Origin: Pirellulales bacterium
GTDB taxonomy: Bacteria > Planctomycetota > Planctomycetia > Pirellulales > JAEUIK01
Assembly: GCA_019694435.1 (NCBI GenBank)
Contig: JAIBBZ010000012.1
Span: forward strand, 62,001-126,000
Direction of reading: 5' to 3'
DNA length: 64,000 nucleotides
The notes beneath the pieces are model-generated. The model saw nothing but the letters and a program-made list of their open reading frames with translations, did not search any database and was not told the origin of the DNA. Shown here piece after piece: positions 50,570 to 63,042 of this stretch (within the stretch, counting starts at the first letter, position 1; every line of letters starts with the position of its first letter). The translations under genes and the position numbers were made by a program.

Positions 50570-52021
50570 ATGTACACCAAGGTTGCCCAATTCAAGTCGC
50601 CTGCGGCGCTGGCTGCCCGGCTCGCGGAACTCGGCTGCGAGTTGCCGGTCGAAGGCGCCGTGCTTTCGGCCGCGCAGGATTCGCCCTTGGCGCAACCGTT
50701 GGAGGTGGCCGGCCGCCGCCTGGGAAATCGGTTTTGCACCCATCCGATGGAGGGTTGGGATGCCAACGCCGACGGCAGCCCCTCGCCCCTGACCTTGAGA
50801 CGCTGGGAGCGGTTCGGCGCCAGCGGCGCCAAGCTCATCTGGGGAGGCGAAGCGGCGGCCGTGCAGGCCGACGGACGTGCCAATCCGCGCCAGACGCTCG
50901 CCACGCCCGACAATTGCGACGGTCTCGCGCGGCTGCGCGAAAAGCTCCTCGCGGCGCACCTCGCCGCACACGGCACGACCGACGATCTGCTCATCGGCCT
51001 GCAATTGACGCATTCGGGGCGCTATGCGCGCCCCGACGCGGCCGGTCCGGCGCCGCGCATCGCTTACCATCATCCACTGCTCGATCCTCGTCTGGGCATC
51101 GGGCCCGACGACGACTCGGTCGTCTGGAGCGACGACGAACTCGAACGGCTGATCGATCGTTTCGTGAGCGCTGCGCGGATGGCGGCCGAAGTGGGCTTCG
51201 ATTTCGTCGACGTCAAGGCTTGCCACGGCTATCTGCTGCACGAATTCCTGAGCGCCCGTCGCCGGCCCGGACGATTCGGGGGCGATTTGACCGGCCGCTC
51301 GCGCGTGCTCTGCACGATCATCGAACGGATTCGCGCGGAGCTACCCGCCCTGGCCGTGGGCGTGCGGTTGAGCGTGTTCGACACGCCGCCGTTCGAGCCC
51401 GGCGCGGATGGCGGCCAGGCCGTCGACTTTGCGCGCTGGCTGCCGTACGAATTCGCCTTTGGTGCGGCGGTCGATGACCCGCTGCGGATCGACCTTCGCG
51501 AACCGATCGAACTGCTGCGCCAGCTGTCTCGGATCGGCGTGGCAGCGGTGAACCTCTCGGCCGGCAGCCCCTACTACAACCCGCACGTACAGCGGCCGGC
51601 GATCTTTCCGCCCAGCGACGGCTATCGGCCGCCCGAGGACCCGCTAGTTGGCGTTTGGCGACAAATCGATGCGGCGCGCCAATGCAAGCAGGCCGTGCCC
51701 GAGCTGGTGATGGTCGGCACGGGCTATACCTATCTGCAAGACTTTCTCCCCCACGTCGCACAGGGTGTCGTCCGCGCCGGTTGGATCGACGCGGTCGGTC
51801 TGGGCCGGATGACGCTGTCCTACCCGGAGCTGCCGGCCGACGTGCTGGCCGGACGTCCGCTGCGCCGCAAGCTGATCTGCCGCACGTTCAGCGACTGCAC
51901 CACGGCCCCGCGGTCCCACCTGGTGTCGGGCTGCTACCCGCTCGACGAGCACTACAAACGCCTGCCCGAGGCGGCGCAATTGGCCGAAATCAAGGCGGTT
52001 CGGCGTGCGGCTGCGGATTGA
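50570..52021 (+). CDS. Old-yellow-enzyme family NADH:flavin oxidoreductase
   Basis: 483 residues; the ATG directly abuts the uvrD stop. The FMN-binding barrel shows RFCTHPMEGWDAN near the N-terminus, IWGGEAAAV, LQLTHSGRYARP (active-site His), DFVDVKACHGYLLHEFLS, and a final GWIDAVGLGRMTLSYPELP. It reduces activated double bonds with NAD(P)H. It lacks the C-terminal Fe-S/FAD domains of dienoyl-CoA reductase, so it is the short OYE type, although longer than the usual 360-380 residues. A link to DNA repair is only positional. Confidence 0.88.
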   Translation: MYTKVAQFKSPAALAARLAELGCELPVEGAVLSAAQDSPLAQPLEVAGRRLGNRFCTHPMEGWDANADGSPSPLTLRRWERFGASGAKLIWGGEAAAVQADGRANPRQTLATPDNCDGLARLREKLLAAHLAAHGTTDDLLIGLQLTHSGRYARPDAAGPAPRIAYHHPLLDPRLGIGPDDDSVVWSDDELERLIDRFVSAARMAAEVGFDFVDVKACHGYLLHEFLSARRRPGRFGGDLTGRSRVLCTIIERIRAELPALAVGVRLSVFDTPPFEPGADGGQAVDFARWLPYEFAFGAAVDDPLRIDLREPIELLRQLSRIGVAAVNLSAGSPYYNPHVQRPAIFPPSDGYRPPEDPLVGVWRQIDAARQCKQAVPELVMVGTGYTYLQDFLPHVAQGVVRAGWIDAVGLGRMTLSYPELPADVLAGRPLRRKLICRTFSDCTTAPRSHLVSGCYPLDEHYKRLPEAAQLAEIKAVRRAAAD

Positions 52022-52035
52022 CCGCAGCGTTGGTC

Positions 52036-52064
52036 TTGGTGGCCGGGAGCCGCACTCCTAGAAT
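52036..52064 (+). promoter_or_regulatory. Candidate promoter of mfd, predicting a very short leader
   Basis: TTGGTG (52036-52041) and TAGAAT (52059-52064) have 17-nt spacing. Transcription would start about three or four bases before the mfd ATG at 52075, so a ribosome site has no room. Confidence 0.5.
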
Positions 52065-52074
52065 TCATCCGCTC

Positions 52075-55326
<3,252 letters not shown>

Positions 55327-55437
55327 GGGCCTTTCTAGAATCCCGCCCCGGTTCCTCGCGCCGGCTATTCAGCTCGTGCGGGGGGCGACTTCTCGCCGCG
55401 TCATCGGGTCTTTCCTTTTCGCGCGCCGATCGGCCAC

Positions 55438-57234
55438 GTGAATCAACTGCTGCAATCCTTGATCCTGCTGGCGGGCATCGTCCTGGCCGTGCTGCTTTGG
55501 CTCAAACCGGCAGCCCGTAGCGAGCTGCTCGAATTACTCGGCCCCTTGCAGGCGCACGCCAGCTCATCGGTCGATGCGCGAGACCACCAGGATTTCGCGC
55601 CGGAATACCGCCCACAAACGGCGCCTTCACCCCAGCGAAATCCTTCGCCGGAAGTCGAAGCGCTGTTCGAATCGCCTGCGCCCGTCGAAGCCGATTCGTC
55701 GCTGCCGCCGGCCGAGGAGCCGCTGGCCGGACTATCTTTTGACAGCACGGCGGGTTTCGCCGTTCCACTGGGAGCAAAGCCACCGAACGCGCGCGCATTG
55801 CCGCCGGCCCCACCGCCGCTCGAGGCAGAAGCGCCCGAGCTGCTGGATGCGCCCGACCAGACGCAACCGGCCGCGGCGCCGCTCGTACCGGTCCGCAGCC
55901 CCTCTGTGAGCCCGAGCGGTTGGCAGCCGAGCGCCGCGGCGCCGCAGTTTCTAGCGCCGACTCCGGTCGTGCCGCTCGCCCAAGGAACTGCCTTTGCCCA
56001 AATGCCGGCGGCCGGGCCCGTACAGCCGGCCGTTTATGCACCCGGCTTCGATCCTCCGCCACCGGTGTCGGCGCCGGCTGCGCCGCCCGAGCAGCCGCTC
56101 CCGCAGAGCGTCATGCCAGCGCCAGTCGGCCCTGCCGCACCGCCCCCTGCCCCGGCGATGCCCACGGCCCCCGTTGCTGCCCCTGTGGCCGAAGTTGTGC
56201 CGCAGCCCGGCGTCGAAGCGGCGCCCGCCGAGGTGCCGACCAGTGCCAACGTGCTCGACTCGGCGACGATCGTGGCCCGCATCGATGGCGAGGTTGTGCT
56301 CGCCGGCGAAGTGCTCGGGCCAATCTCGAGGTTTTTCGCGCAACAAGGTAACGCCATTCCCGCAGAGCAGGTGGAGCAGGCGCGCGTCGAACTGGCCCGG
56401 CAGCGCGTCGCGGAACTGGTCGAGATCAAGCTGATTTACAGCGATGCTCGCCGGTCGATCCCCAAAGACAACTTTCCCAAGCTGGAAGCGCAGGTCGACA
56501 AGCACTTCGAAAACGCGGAGTTGCCGCACCTGCTCGAGCAACACAACGTCGCCACGGCGGCACAACTCGACGCGGTGATGCAATCACAAGGCGACACGCT
56601 CGAAGCGACGCGGCGTCGATTCCGCGAAATGTACATCGCCCGCGGCTGGATGAGCGAAAAAACCAAAGACCATAGCGAAGTCACGCACGACGACATGCTG
56701 GCTTTCTACAAGGAGCACGAGGCCGAGTACCACTTTCCCGCCCAGGCGCGGTGGGAACAGCTCACCGTGCGCTTCGACCAGACACGCGATCGGGCCGAGG
56801 CCCGCCGCAAGATTGCCTGGATGGGCAATCAGGTTGTGAACGGCACGCCGTGGGCCGAGATCGCCCGCGCCCATTCCGGCGGCCCCACGGCCGACGAGGG
56901 CGGACAGCGCGATTGGACCACCAAGGCCAGTCTGCGATCACAGGTCCTGGACCAGGCGCTGTTCGCGTTGCCCGTCGGCGGCATGAGCCCGATTCTCGAG
57001 GATGAATCAGGCCTGCACATCATTCGGGTCATCGAGCGTCGCGACGCCGGCCAGACCCCGTTGGGCGACGCCCAGGCAGAAATCGAAAAGAAGATCAAGC
57101 AGCGGCGCGGCCAGTCGAAGCAGGAAGAATACCTCAGTCGACTGCGGTCGCAGGCGCAGATCTGGACGATTTTCGACGAGCCGAACGGGGCCCTGTTCTT
57201 CGCCCGGCAGCCGGTCGGCACGCGCACCCGGTAG
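55438..57234 (+). CDS. Membrane-anchored PpiC-type peptidyl-prolyl isomerase (SurA-like)
   Basis: 598 residues with a GTG start at 55438. A single N-terminal membrane helix ([15 protein letters not shown]) is followed by a 250-residue Pro/Ala-rich linker, a SurA-like N-domain ([38 protein letters not shown]), and a parvulin rotamase domain ([62 protein letters not shown]). The linker could span the wide planctomycete periplasm. It should assist folding of exported proteins. It is followed after 158 nt by an aldehyde dehydrogenase. Confidence 0.88.
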   Translation: MNQLLQSLILLAGIVLAVLLWLKPAARSELLELLGPLQAHASSSVDARDHQDFAPEYRPQTAPSPQRNPSPEVEALFESPAPVEADSSLPPAEEPLAGLSFDSTAGFAVPLGAKPPNARALPPAPPPLEAEAPELLDAPDQTQPAAAPLVPVRSPSVSPSGWQPSAAAPQFLAPTPVVPLAQGTAFAQMPAAGPVQPAVYAPGFDPPPPVSAPAAPPEQPLPQSVMPAPVGPAAPPPAPAMPTAPVAAPVAEVVPQPGVEAAPAEVPTSANVLDSATIVARIDGEVVLAGEVLGPISRFFAQQGNAIPAEQVEQARVELARQRVAELVEIKLIYSDARRSIPKDNFPKLEAQVDKHFENAELPHLLEQHNVATAAQLDAVMQSQGDTLEATRRRFREMYIARGWMSEKTKDHSEVTHDDMLAFYKEHEAEYHFPAQARWEQLTVRFDQTRDRAEARRKIAWMGNQVVNGTPWAEIARAHSGGPTADEGGQRDWTTKASLRSQVLDQALFALPVGGMSPILEDESGLHIIRVIERRDAGQTPLGDAQAEIEKKIKQRRGQSKQEEYLSRLRSQAQIWTIFDEPNGALFFARQPVGTRTR

Positions 57235-57322
57235 CGACCACCGAACGGCGCCCGGGGATTTTCTCAGGTCGCCTCGCCGCGTGCATTTGGCCCGCCTCTT
57301 TCCGCCATCCGAGGCGCAGCGG

Positions 57323-57328
57323 TAGAAT
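57323..57328 (+). promoter_or_regulatory. TAGAAT -10-like box upstream of the aldehyde dehydrogenase gene
   Basis: It stands 65 nt before the ATG; the -35 region is a poor match. Confidence 0.3.
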
Positions 57329-57392
57329 TCCCGCGGGGGACGGCAGTTGCGCCGTGCTGCGCATCCTTGGCTCATCTCGGAGGAGATTTCCC

Positions 57393-58865
57393 ATGGCGAC
57401 CATGACCTCGGCGGCCAAACGTCCGCAGATTCGTCAAACCGAATGTTTTATCGACGGACGTTGGCAACCCGCTCATAGCGGCAAGACCTTCGAAACGATC
57501 AATCCGGCGACCGAAGAAGTGATCGCCCATGTGGCCGAGGGCGACCGGGCCGATATCGACCTGGCCGTGCGCGCCGCGCGCGAAGCGCTCGAACAGGGGC
57601 CCTGGGGCAAGATGGACGCCCGCGACCGCGGCCGGCTGATGCACCGGCTGGCCGATTTGATCGAGGCAGAGATCGACGAACTGGCCGCGCTCGAATCGCT
57701 CGACAACGGCAAGCCGATTCGCGATGCCCGCAATGCCGACCTGCCGCTGACGATCGACTGCCTGCGGTACTACGCGGGCTACGCCGACAAGCTGCATGGC
57801 CAGACGATTCCCATTCGCGGCGATTATTTCACCTACACGCGCCGTGAGCCGGTGGGCGTCGTCGGTCAGATCATCCCCTGGAATTTTCCGATGTTGATGA
57901 CGGCCTGGAAATGGGGGCCCGCGCTGGCTGCCGGCTGTACGGTCGTGATGAAGCCGGCCGAGCAGACGCCGCTCACCTGTCTGCGGATGGCGCGGCTTGC
58001 GCAAAAGGCCGGCATCCCCGACGGGGTGATCAATGTCGTCCCGGGCTATGGACCGACGGCCGGCGCCTCGATCGTCAAGCATCCCGACGTCGACAAGGTA
58101 GCCTTCACCGGCGAACATCGCACGGCTCAGATCATCATGCGTGACGCGAGCGATTCGCTCAAACGGCTGACCTTCGAACTCGGCGGGAAAAGCCCCAACA
58201 TCGTCTTCGCCGACGCCGACCTCGAGGCCGCCGCCACCGGGGCGCACTTTGGCCTGTACTTCAACCAAGGCCAGTGCTGCTGTGCCGGCAGTCGCCTGTT
58301 CGTCGAAGACAAGGTCTACGACAAGTTCGTGGATCGGCTCGTGGCGATGAACAAGCGGCGCCGCCTCGGCGATCCGCTCGATCCCGACACCGAGCAGGGT
58401 CCGCAAGTCGACCAGGCCCAGTTTGACAAGATCATGCACTACATCGACCTGGGCAAGCAGGAAGGCGCCGAGTGCCTGACCGGCGGCGTGCGGCACGGCA
58501 ACCGCGGTTACTACATCGAGCCAACGCTGTTCGCCGGGGTCAAGGACGACATGGCAATCGCGCGCGAAGAAATCTTTGGCCCGGTGTTGAGCGTGCTGCG
58601 ATTCAAGGACATCGACGACGTCGTGCGGCGCGGCAACAACACCATTTTCGGGCTGGCCGCGGCCGTCTGGACCCGCGACGTCGGCAAGGCCCACCGGCTG
58701 GCCAAGGAGCTCAAGGCCGGCACCGTGTGGATCAATTGCTACGACGTCTTCGATGCGGCCGCGCCCTTTGGCGGCTTCAAGATGTCGGGCCAGGGGCGCG
58801 AGCTCGGCGAACGCGGGCTCGACGCTTACACCGAATGGAAGACGGTCACCATCCGCCTCGACTAG
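57393..58865 (+). CDS. NAD-dependent aldehyde dehydrogenase
   Basis: 490 residues from the ATG at 57393, with GGAGGAG upstream. It contains [17 protein letters not shown], the base Glu in FELGGKSPN, the nucleophile Cys in [20 protein letters not shown] and [14 protein letters not shown], as in the ALDH1/2 (betaine/retinal) group. The cofactor loop, usually FTGSTxxG, is FTGEHRT here, a clear variation that may affect NAD(H) handling. It belongs to the general aldehyde-oxidising family and could detoxify or feed carbon. It ends next to the molybdoenzyme gene but is probably a separate unit, because a -10-like box overlaps its stop. Confidence 0.93.
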   Translation: MATMTSAAKRPQIRQTECFIDGRWQPAHSGKTFETINPATEEVIAHVAEGDRADIDLAVRAAREALEQGPWGKMDARDRGRLMHRLADLIEAEIDELAALESLDNGKPIRDARNADLPLTIDCLRYYAGYADKLHGQTIPIRGDYFTYTRREPVGVVGQIIPWNFPMLMTAWKWGPALAAGCTVVMKPAEQTPLTCLRMARLAQKAGIPDGVINVVPGYGPTAGASIVKHPDVDKVAFTGEHRTAQIIMRDASDSLKRLTFELGGKSPNIVFADADLEAAATGAHFGLYFNQGQCCCAGSRLFVEDKVYDKFVDRLVAMNKRRRLGDPLDPDTEQGPQVDQAQFDKIMHYIDLGKQEGAECLTGGVRHGNRGYYIEPTLFAGVKDDMAIAREEIFGPVLSVLRFKDIDDVVRRGNNTIFGLAAAVWTRDVGKAHRLAKELKAGTVWINCYDVFDAAAPFGGFKMSGQGRELGERGLDAYTEWKTVTIRLD

Positions 58866-58868
58866 AAT
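58863..58868 (+). promoter_or_regulatory. TAGAAT -10-like box overlapping the aldehyde dehydrogenase stop
   Basis: Its first three bases are the TAG stop codon of the aldehyde dehydrogenase gene. It lies 94 nt upstream of the molybdoenzyme ATG. No -35 match is visible. Confidence 0.25.
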
Positions 58869-58961
58869 GCCGTTCGGGCGGTGCCGAGCGACGGCACCGC
58901 CCGCCGAGGGCCCTGCCGGCCCGGCGAAATCAGGCGGCAAGTGGATCGACCGGAGACACGT

Positions 58962-61250
58962 ATGCGACGCGCCTCAGGCGGCGGAGGCTGGGCAGCCATC
59001 GCCTATACCCTGGCCAAGGCCCGAGAGGTCGGCGGCCCGTGGAAGCTGTGGCGGGCGATGCGCGCCAAGAACGCCTGCAAGACCTGCGCTTTGGGCATGG
59101 GCGGACAATCGGGCGGGATGGTCAACGAGCAGGGCCATTTCCCCGAGTTCTGCAAGAAATCGCTGCAGGCCATGGCGGCCGACATGCAGGGTGCGGTCCG
59201 CGAAGACTTTTTTCGCACCTATGCCGTGCCCCAGTTGCAGGCCTTCTCGCCGCGCGAATTGGAGCACTGTGGCCGGCTGACGCGCCCCTTGCTGCTGTCG
59301 CGCGGCGAGCAGTATTACCGCGAGATCACTTGGGACGACGCGCTGGAGCGGATTGCATCGCGGTTGCGCCGCACCGCGGCCGACGAAACGTTCTGGTATT
59401 CCAGCGGCCGCAGTTCGAACGAAGCTGCCTTCTTGCTGCAGTTGTTCGCCCGCCTGTACGGCACCAACAACGTCAACAACTGCAGTTACTACTGCCACCA
59501 GGCCAGCGGCGTGGGGCTGGCCTCGAGCGTAGGGACCGGCACCGCCACGATTGAATTGGCCGATCTCGATCGGGCGGACCTGGTGTTCTTGATCGGCGGC
59601 AATCCCGCCAGCAATCATCCACGTCTGATGCGTACGCTGATGGACCTGCGTCGCCGTGGCGGCGAGGTGATCGTGATCAACCCGGTGATCGAGCCGGGGC
59701 TGGTGAATTTCTCGGTGCCCAGCGACGTGCGGAGCCTGCTGTTCGGCAGCCCGATCGCCAGCTTGTACGTGCAGCCACATATCGGCGGCGACCTGGCCCT
59801 GCTGACCGCCGTGGCTCGGCGCGTGCTGGAGCTGGGCGCACACGATGCCGCGTTTCTCGAAGCGCACTGCGAAGGAGCCGAGGCTTACCTGGCTTCGCTG
59901 CGTTCGCTCGACGAAGGAGAACTCGCGCGCCGCGCCGGCGTCGAACCGCACGAGATTGCTGAAATTGCGGACCGTTATGTCCGTTCGCAAGGCACCGTGT
60001 TTGCCTGGACCATGGGCATCACGCATCACGTGAACGGCGTGCAAAACGTGCAGGCGATTGCCAACCTGGCCCTGCTGCGCGGCATGGTCGGGCGTTCCGG
60101 CTCGGGCTTGTTACCGATACGCGGCCATTCGAACGTGCAGGGCATCGGCTCGGTCGGCGTCGCTCCCCAGTTGCGCAAGGCCGTGTTCGACCGGCTCGAG
60201 CAACATTTTGCCGTCCGGTTGCCGACGACGCCGGGCCTGGACACGATCGGCTGCCTCGAAGCGTCTCGCGAAGGTCGCCTGAAAGTCGGCATCTGCCTGG
60301 GCGGCAACTTGTACGGTGCGACGCCCGATGCCGCCTTCGCCGCGGCGGCGTTGGCGCGCCTGGAGCAAGTCGTCTACCTCAGCACGACGCTCAATACGGG
60401 CCACGCCCACGGGCTGGCCGCCGAAACGATCATTCTGCCGATGCGAGCCCGTGACGAGGAATCGCAGGCCACGACGCAGGAATCGATGTTCAATTTCGTG
60501 CGGCTCAGCGACGGCGGTCCGGCTCGACATCAAGGACCGCTCAGCGAGGTGGAGGTCGTGGCCGACCTGGCAGCGCGCGTGCTGGGGGCGACCTCGGCCG
60601 GCGGCGCGATCGATTGGAATGCGCTGCGCGAGCACGGCCGCATTCGCGAGGCCATTGCCCGGATCGTGCCTGGCTTCGAGGCCCTGGCCACGATCGGGCA
60701 GACCAAGCAGGAGTTTCATATCGGCGGCCGCGTGCTACACGGCGAGCGTTTCCCCACGCCCAGCGGTCGCGCACGGCTGATCGCACACGACCTGGCATGC
60801 ATGCCGGAAGCCGACGATCGATTACGCCTGATGACGGTCCGCAGCGAGGGCCAGTTCAACACCGTCGTCTACGAAGAATACGACCTGTATCGTGGCCAGG
60901 AGCGGCGCGATTTGATCCTGCTGCACCCGCACGACGTGGCCCGGCTCAAACTCGAGCCCGAGTCGCGCGTGACGGTCTGCAGCGCCGTGGGCCGGATGCC
61001 GGACATCCTGGTCCGGGCTTGGGACAAGATCAAGCCGGGCAACGCGCTGATGTATTACCCTGAAGCGAACGTGCTGGTTCCGAAGGACATCGATCCGGCG
61101 TCGCGCACGCCGGCCTATAAGAACGTGGCGATCTGGATCGAAGCCCCGGTCGACACGGCGGCCGCAAACGGGCAGCATCGCGGCACGAGCGACACGGCAT
61201 CGCCGGCCGCTCACGGCCCGCCCGCGGCGCGGATTCAAGCGGCCTGCTGA
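58962..61250 (+). CDS. FdhF/YdeP-like molybdopterin oxidoreductase
   Basis: 762 residues from the ATG at 58962, with GGAG upstream; a longer frame from 58881 adds no family sequence. No signal peptide, so cytoplasmic. It has the DMSO reductase-family Mo-bis-PGD fold: WYSSGRSSNEAAFLLQLFARLYG, GGNPASNHPRL, GRSGSGLLPIRGHSNVQGIGS and a C-terminal dinucleotide-binding domain (LMTVRSEGQFNT, YYPEANVLVP). Aligned with formate dehydrogenase H, the Sec position is Cys178 in NCSYYCHQAS. Cys39, 42, 64 and 103 may bind an Fe-S cluster, but the spacing differs from the standard pattern. It may oxidise formate or act like YdeP in acid/redox stress. Confidence 0.85.
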   Translation: MRRASGGGGWAAIAYTLAKAREVGGPWKLWRAMRAKNACKTCALGMGGQSGGMVNEQGHFPEFCKKSLQAMAADMQGAVREDFFRTYAVPQLQAFSPRELEHCGRLTRPLLLSRGEQYYREITWDDALERIASRLRRTAADETFWYSSGRSSNEAAFLLQLFARLYGTNNVNNCSYYCHQASGVGLASSVGTGTATIELADLDRADLVFLIGGNPASNHPRLMRTLMDLRRRGGEVIVINPVIEPGLVNFSVPSDVRSLLFGSPIASLYVQPHIGGDLALLTAVARRVLELGAHDAAFLEAHCEGAEAYLASLRSLDEGELARRAGVEPHEIAEIADRYVRSQGTVFAWTMGITHHVNGVQNVQAIANLALLRGMVGRSGSGLLPIRGHSNVQGIGSVGVAPQLRKAVFDRLEQHFAVRLPTTPGLDTIGCLEASREGRLKVGICLGGNLYGATPDAAFAAAALARLEQVVYLSTTLNTGHAHGLAAETIILPMRARDEESQATTQESMFNFVRLSDGGPARHQGPLSEVEVVADLAARVLGATSAGGAIDWNALREHGRIREAIARIVPGFEALATIGQTKQEFHIGGRVLHGERFPTPSGRARLIAHDLACMPEADDRLRLMTVRSEGQFNTVVYEEYDLYRGQERRDLILLHPHDVARLKLEPESRVTVCSAVGRMPDILVRAWDKIKPGNALMYYPEANVLVPKDIDPASRTPAYKNVAIWIEAPVDTAAANGQHRGTSDTASPAAHGPPAARIQAAC

Positions 61251-61262
61251 TCGCCGCAGCGA

Positions 61263-62501
61263 TCAATAGTCGTCCTCATCGAGCAGCGCTTCGGCGAAGA
61301 TCGCGGTTCCGTAAATGGACGTGGCGAAGAATCCGTCATTGCCGCCGTGCTTGCTCTTATCTTCGGTGGAACGCGTGCGGCGACCGTGTGGTGACATCAA
61401 CACGCAAAACACCAGATAGTCGACCGTTTCCTGCAAGAACCGCACGTGACCATCGGCAAACGTCACGGTCACGCCGTGCGGATGGTAGCTCGAAGGCCGC
61501 GCATAGGGCCAATAATTCTGATGAAAGCAAGGCTTCGGGCTCGGAGCGTGCGTCGCCGCCCCGCCGGGGTCTTGATTGATGGCCAACAGCGGCTGGCTGA
61601 GATGCTCCCAAAACCCACAACCCGCGCAAGGAATGCATTCGTCCACACAACACATCGGTTGCGCCTTGCCGCCGGCCGCGGTGGCTTGCCAATAGAACCC
61701 GACGCTGTCCTCCAGCACGTCGGTCCATTGCCCAGAGTCGACGTTCTCGCACAACAAGAGCGTGTTCGTCACGCCGTCGACGATGTCAGCTGGACGCACG
61801 TGGGTGATCGGTTCGTCGGTCGGCTCGTAAAGGCCGGCCGAGTTTGGACCCGCATAGGGAAACTGAAAATGAAAGATCCCGTTTGCGGCCCAATCGCGCG
61901 GGACATCCATTGGCCCCGCCATCATCTCGGGCGGACTGTCGGGGCTGGGCTTGAAAACAGCCTCGGCTCGTTCGTGGCGCCGATCGCGCAGCCCGGTGTT
62001 GGCAACATAGCTCAGTGAAGCTTTCGGGCCCAATCCTTCACGGCCCGGCTCGCTCGCCAGGATGTCGCTGGGACAAACCGTCACGCTGAGGTATTGATCC
62101 GGCAATACGCCGGGGCCGTACTCCGGCAGCCCTGGATCAGCCGGCACCTGCCCGTTGTACCGTTCGGCAAGATCGCGCCGCTCTAAGAACGGCAGCAGAC
62201 AAAACACCCAACTGATCGGCCGCGTGGCCGCCTGATTCTCTCCCAGGGCCTGCGGCATGACATAGCCGGGATATTCCCCATGAATCCCCATGTATTGCAC
62301 GATCGCCAGTCCCAGCTGGCGCTGGTGATTGGCACACGTGTTCTGGCGCGCCGTCTCGCGCGCGGCGTTGACTGCAGGCAGCAACAGGGAAATCAACATG
62401 CCGATGATGCTGATGACCACCAACAGCTCGACCAGCGTGAAGCCGGATTGAACCGGCGAAGACCCGCGCGCGCAGCGGCGCGCTCGCATGCTCAGACGCA
62501 T
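61263..62501 (-). CDS. DUF1559 type II pseudopilin-like protein
   Basis: 412 residues from the ATG at 62501-62499, with GGGAGG upstream; ATG 62489 is an alternative. A prepilin-peptidase site and helix, GFTLVELLVVISIIGMLISLLLPAV, occupies residues 20-44. The DUF1559 body has ARQNTCANHQRQLGLAIVQY, RPADIVDGVTNTLLLCENVD, and the end HGVTVTFADGHVRFL, which is the family's hallmark. These proteins are strongly expanded in planctomycetes, and their role in secretion or surface structures is not settled. A Cys-rich loop (MCCVDECIPCAGCGFW) is an additional feature of this copy. Confidence 0.93.
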   Translation of the reverse strand: MRLSMRARRCARGSSPVQSGFTLVELLVVISIIGMLISLLLPAVNAARETARQNTCANHQRQLGLAIVQYMGIHGEYPGYVMPQALGENQAATRPISWVFCLLPFLERRDLAERYNGQVPADPGLPEYGPGVLPDQYLSVTVCPSDILASEPGREGLGPKASLSYVANTGLRDRRHERAEAVFKPSPDSPPEMMAGPMDVPRDWAANGIFHFQFPYAGPNSAGLYEPTDEPITHVRPADIVDGVTNTLLLCENVDSGQWTDVLEDSVGFYWQATAAGGKAQPMCCVDECIPCAGCGFWEHLSQPLLAINQDPGGAATHAPSPKPCFHQNYWPYARPSSYHPHGVTVTFADGHVRFLQETVDYLVFCVLMSPHGRRTRSTEDKSKHGGNDGFFATSIYGTAIFAEALLDEDDY

Positions 62502-62617
62502 CGCACACCTCCCCTGGATTGCAGTGTTCGGCTCGTTTTCGAGCCAACCTGTGCGTGCGCGTCGAGCCCGTTGCCTAGCTTCTCTGTTTCGGATCCGGCG
62601 CGCGTTGCCGAAAATTG

Positions 62618-62646
62618 ATTGAATCAATTTGGCAAAGCGTAGTCAA
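62618..62646 (-). promoter_or_regulatory. Candidate promoter of the DUF1559 gene with overlapping palindrome
   Basis: On the minus strand TTGACT (62646-62641) and TTCAAT (62623-62618) are 17 nt apart. The palindrome TTGATT-G-AATCAA (62615-62627) covers the -10 and could be an operator. The leader would be about 110 nt. Confidence 0.45.
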
Positions 62647-62715
62647 CGAAAATTCGTCCGATCAGATGACCGACGTGCTTCGCTGTTTAGCGCATTACAC
62701 AATCTGCCTGCGCGA

Positions 62716-62988
62716 TCAATCGCCGGTCGTCGGGTCGATGATCGCTCGCACTTCCGAGATGCGGTTGGCCGGGAAGCCGCCTTCGCGCGCGTGTCGCTCA
62801 ACGAGATCCTGGCTCGGAGCAATGTAAACGCAATAGACCTTGTCGTCGGTCACATAGCTCTGGACCCATTGAATCTGCGGGCCCAGTTGGCGCAGCACGC
62901 TGCACGATTTCTGGCTGATGGCCTGCAATTCGGCCGGCGAGAGCTTTCCGGCTCCCGGGATGTCGCGTTCGATAACGTACTTGGGCAT
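62716..62988 (-). CDS. DUF4242 family protein
   Basis: 90 residues, ATG at 62988. MPKYVIERDIPGAGKLSPAELQAISQKSC, WVQSYVTDDKVYCVYIAP and GFPANRISEVRAIIDPTTGD are the full DUF4242 pattern; members include a reported nickel-binding actinobacterial protein. It is a small ferredoxin-like fold, cytoplasmic, with an unknown role. It lies 54 nt behind mutS in the opposite transcriptional order (mutS ends at 63043; this gene is downstream on the same minus strand), so it may be read through from mutS. Confidence 0.88.
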   Translation of the reverse strand: MPKYVIERDIPGAGKLSPAELQAISQKSCSVLRQLGPQIQWVQSYVTDDKVYCVYIAPSQDLVERHAREGGFPANRISEVRAIIDPTTGD

Positions 62989-63042
62989 CGAGATTCCTCA
63001 CGGATCGTGAACGTGGGGTAAGTGGTCCGAAGGCACACCGCG

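Noticed and set aside
50567-50572. Possible frameshift or fusion between uvrD and the OYE-family gene
   Set aside because: Both proteins are complete with expected ends; a stop directly followed by ATG is ordinary tight packing.
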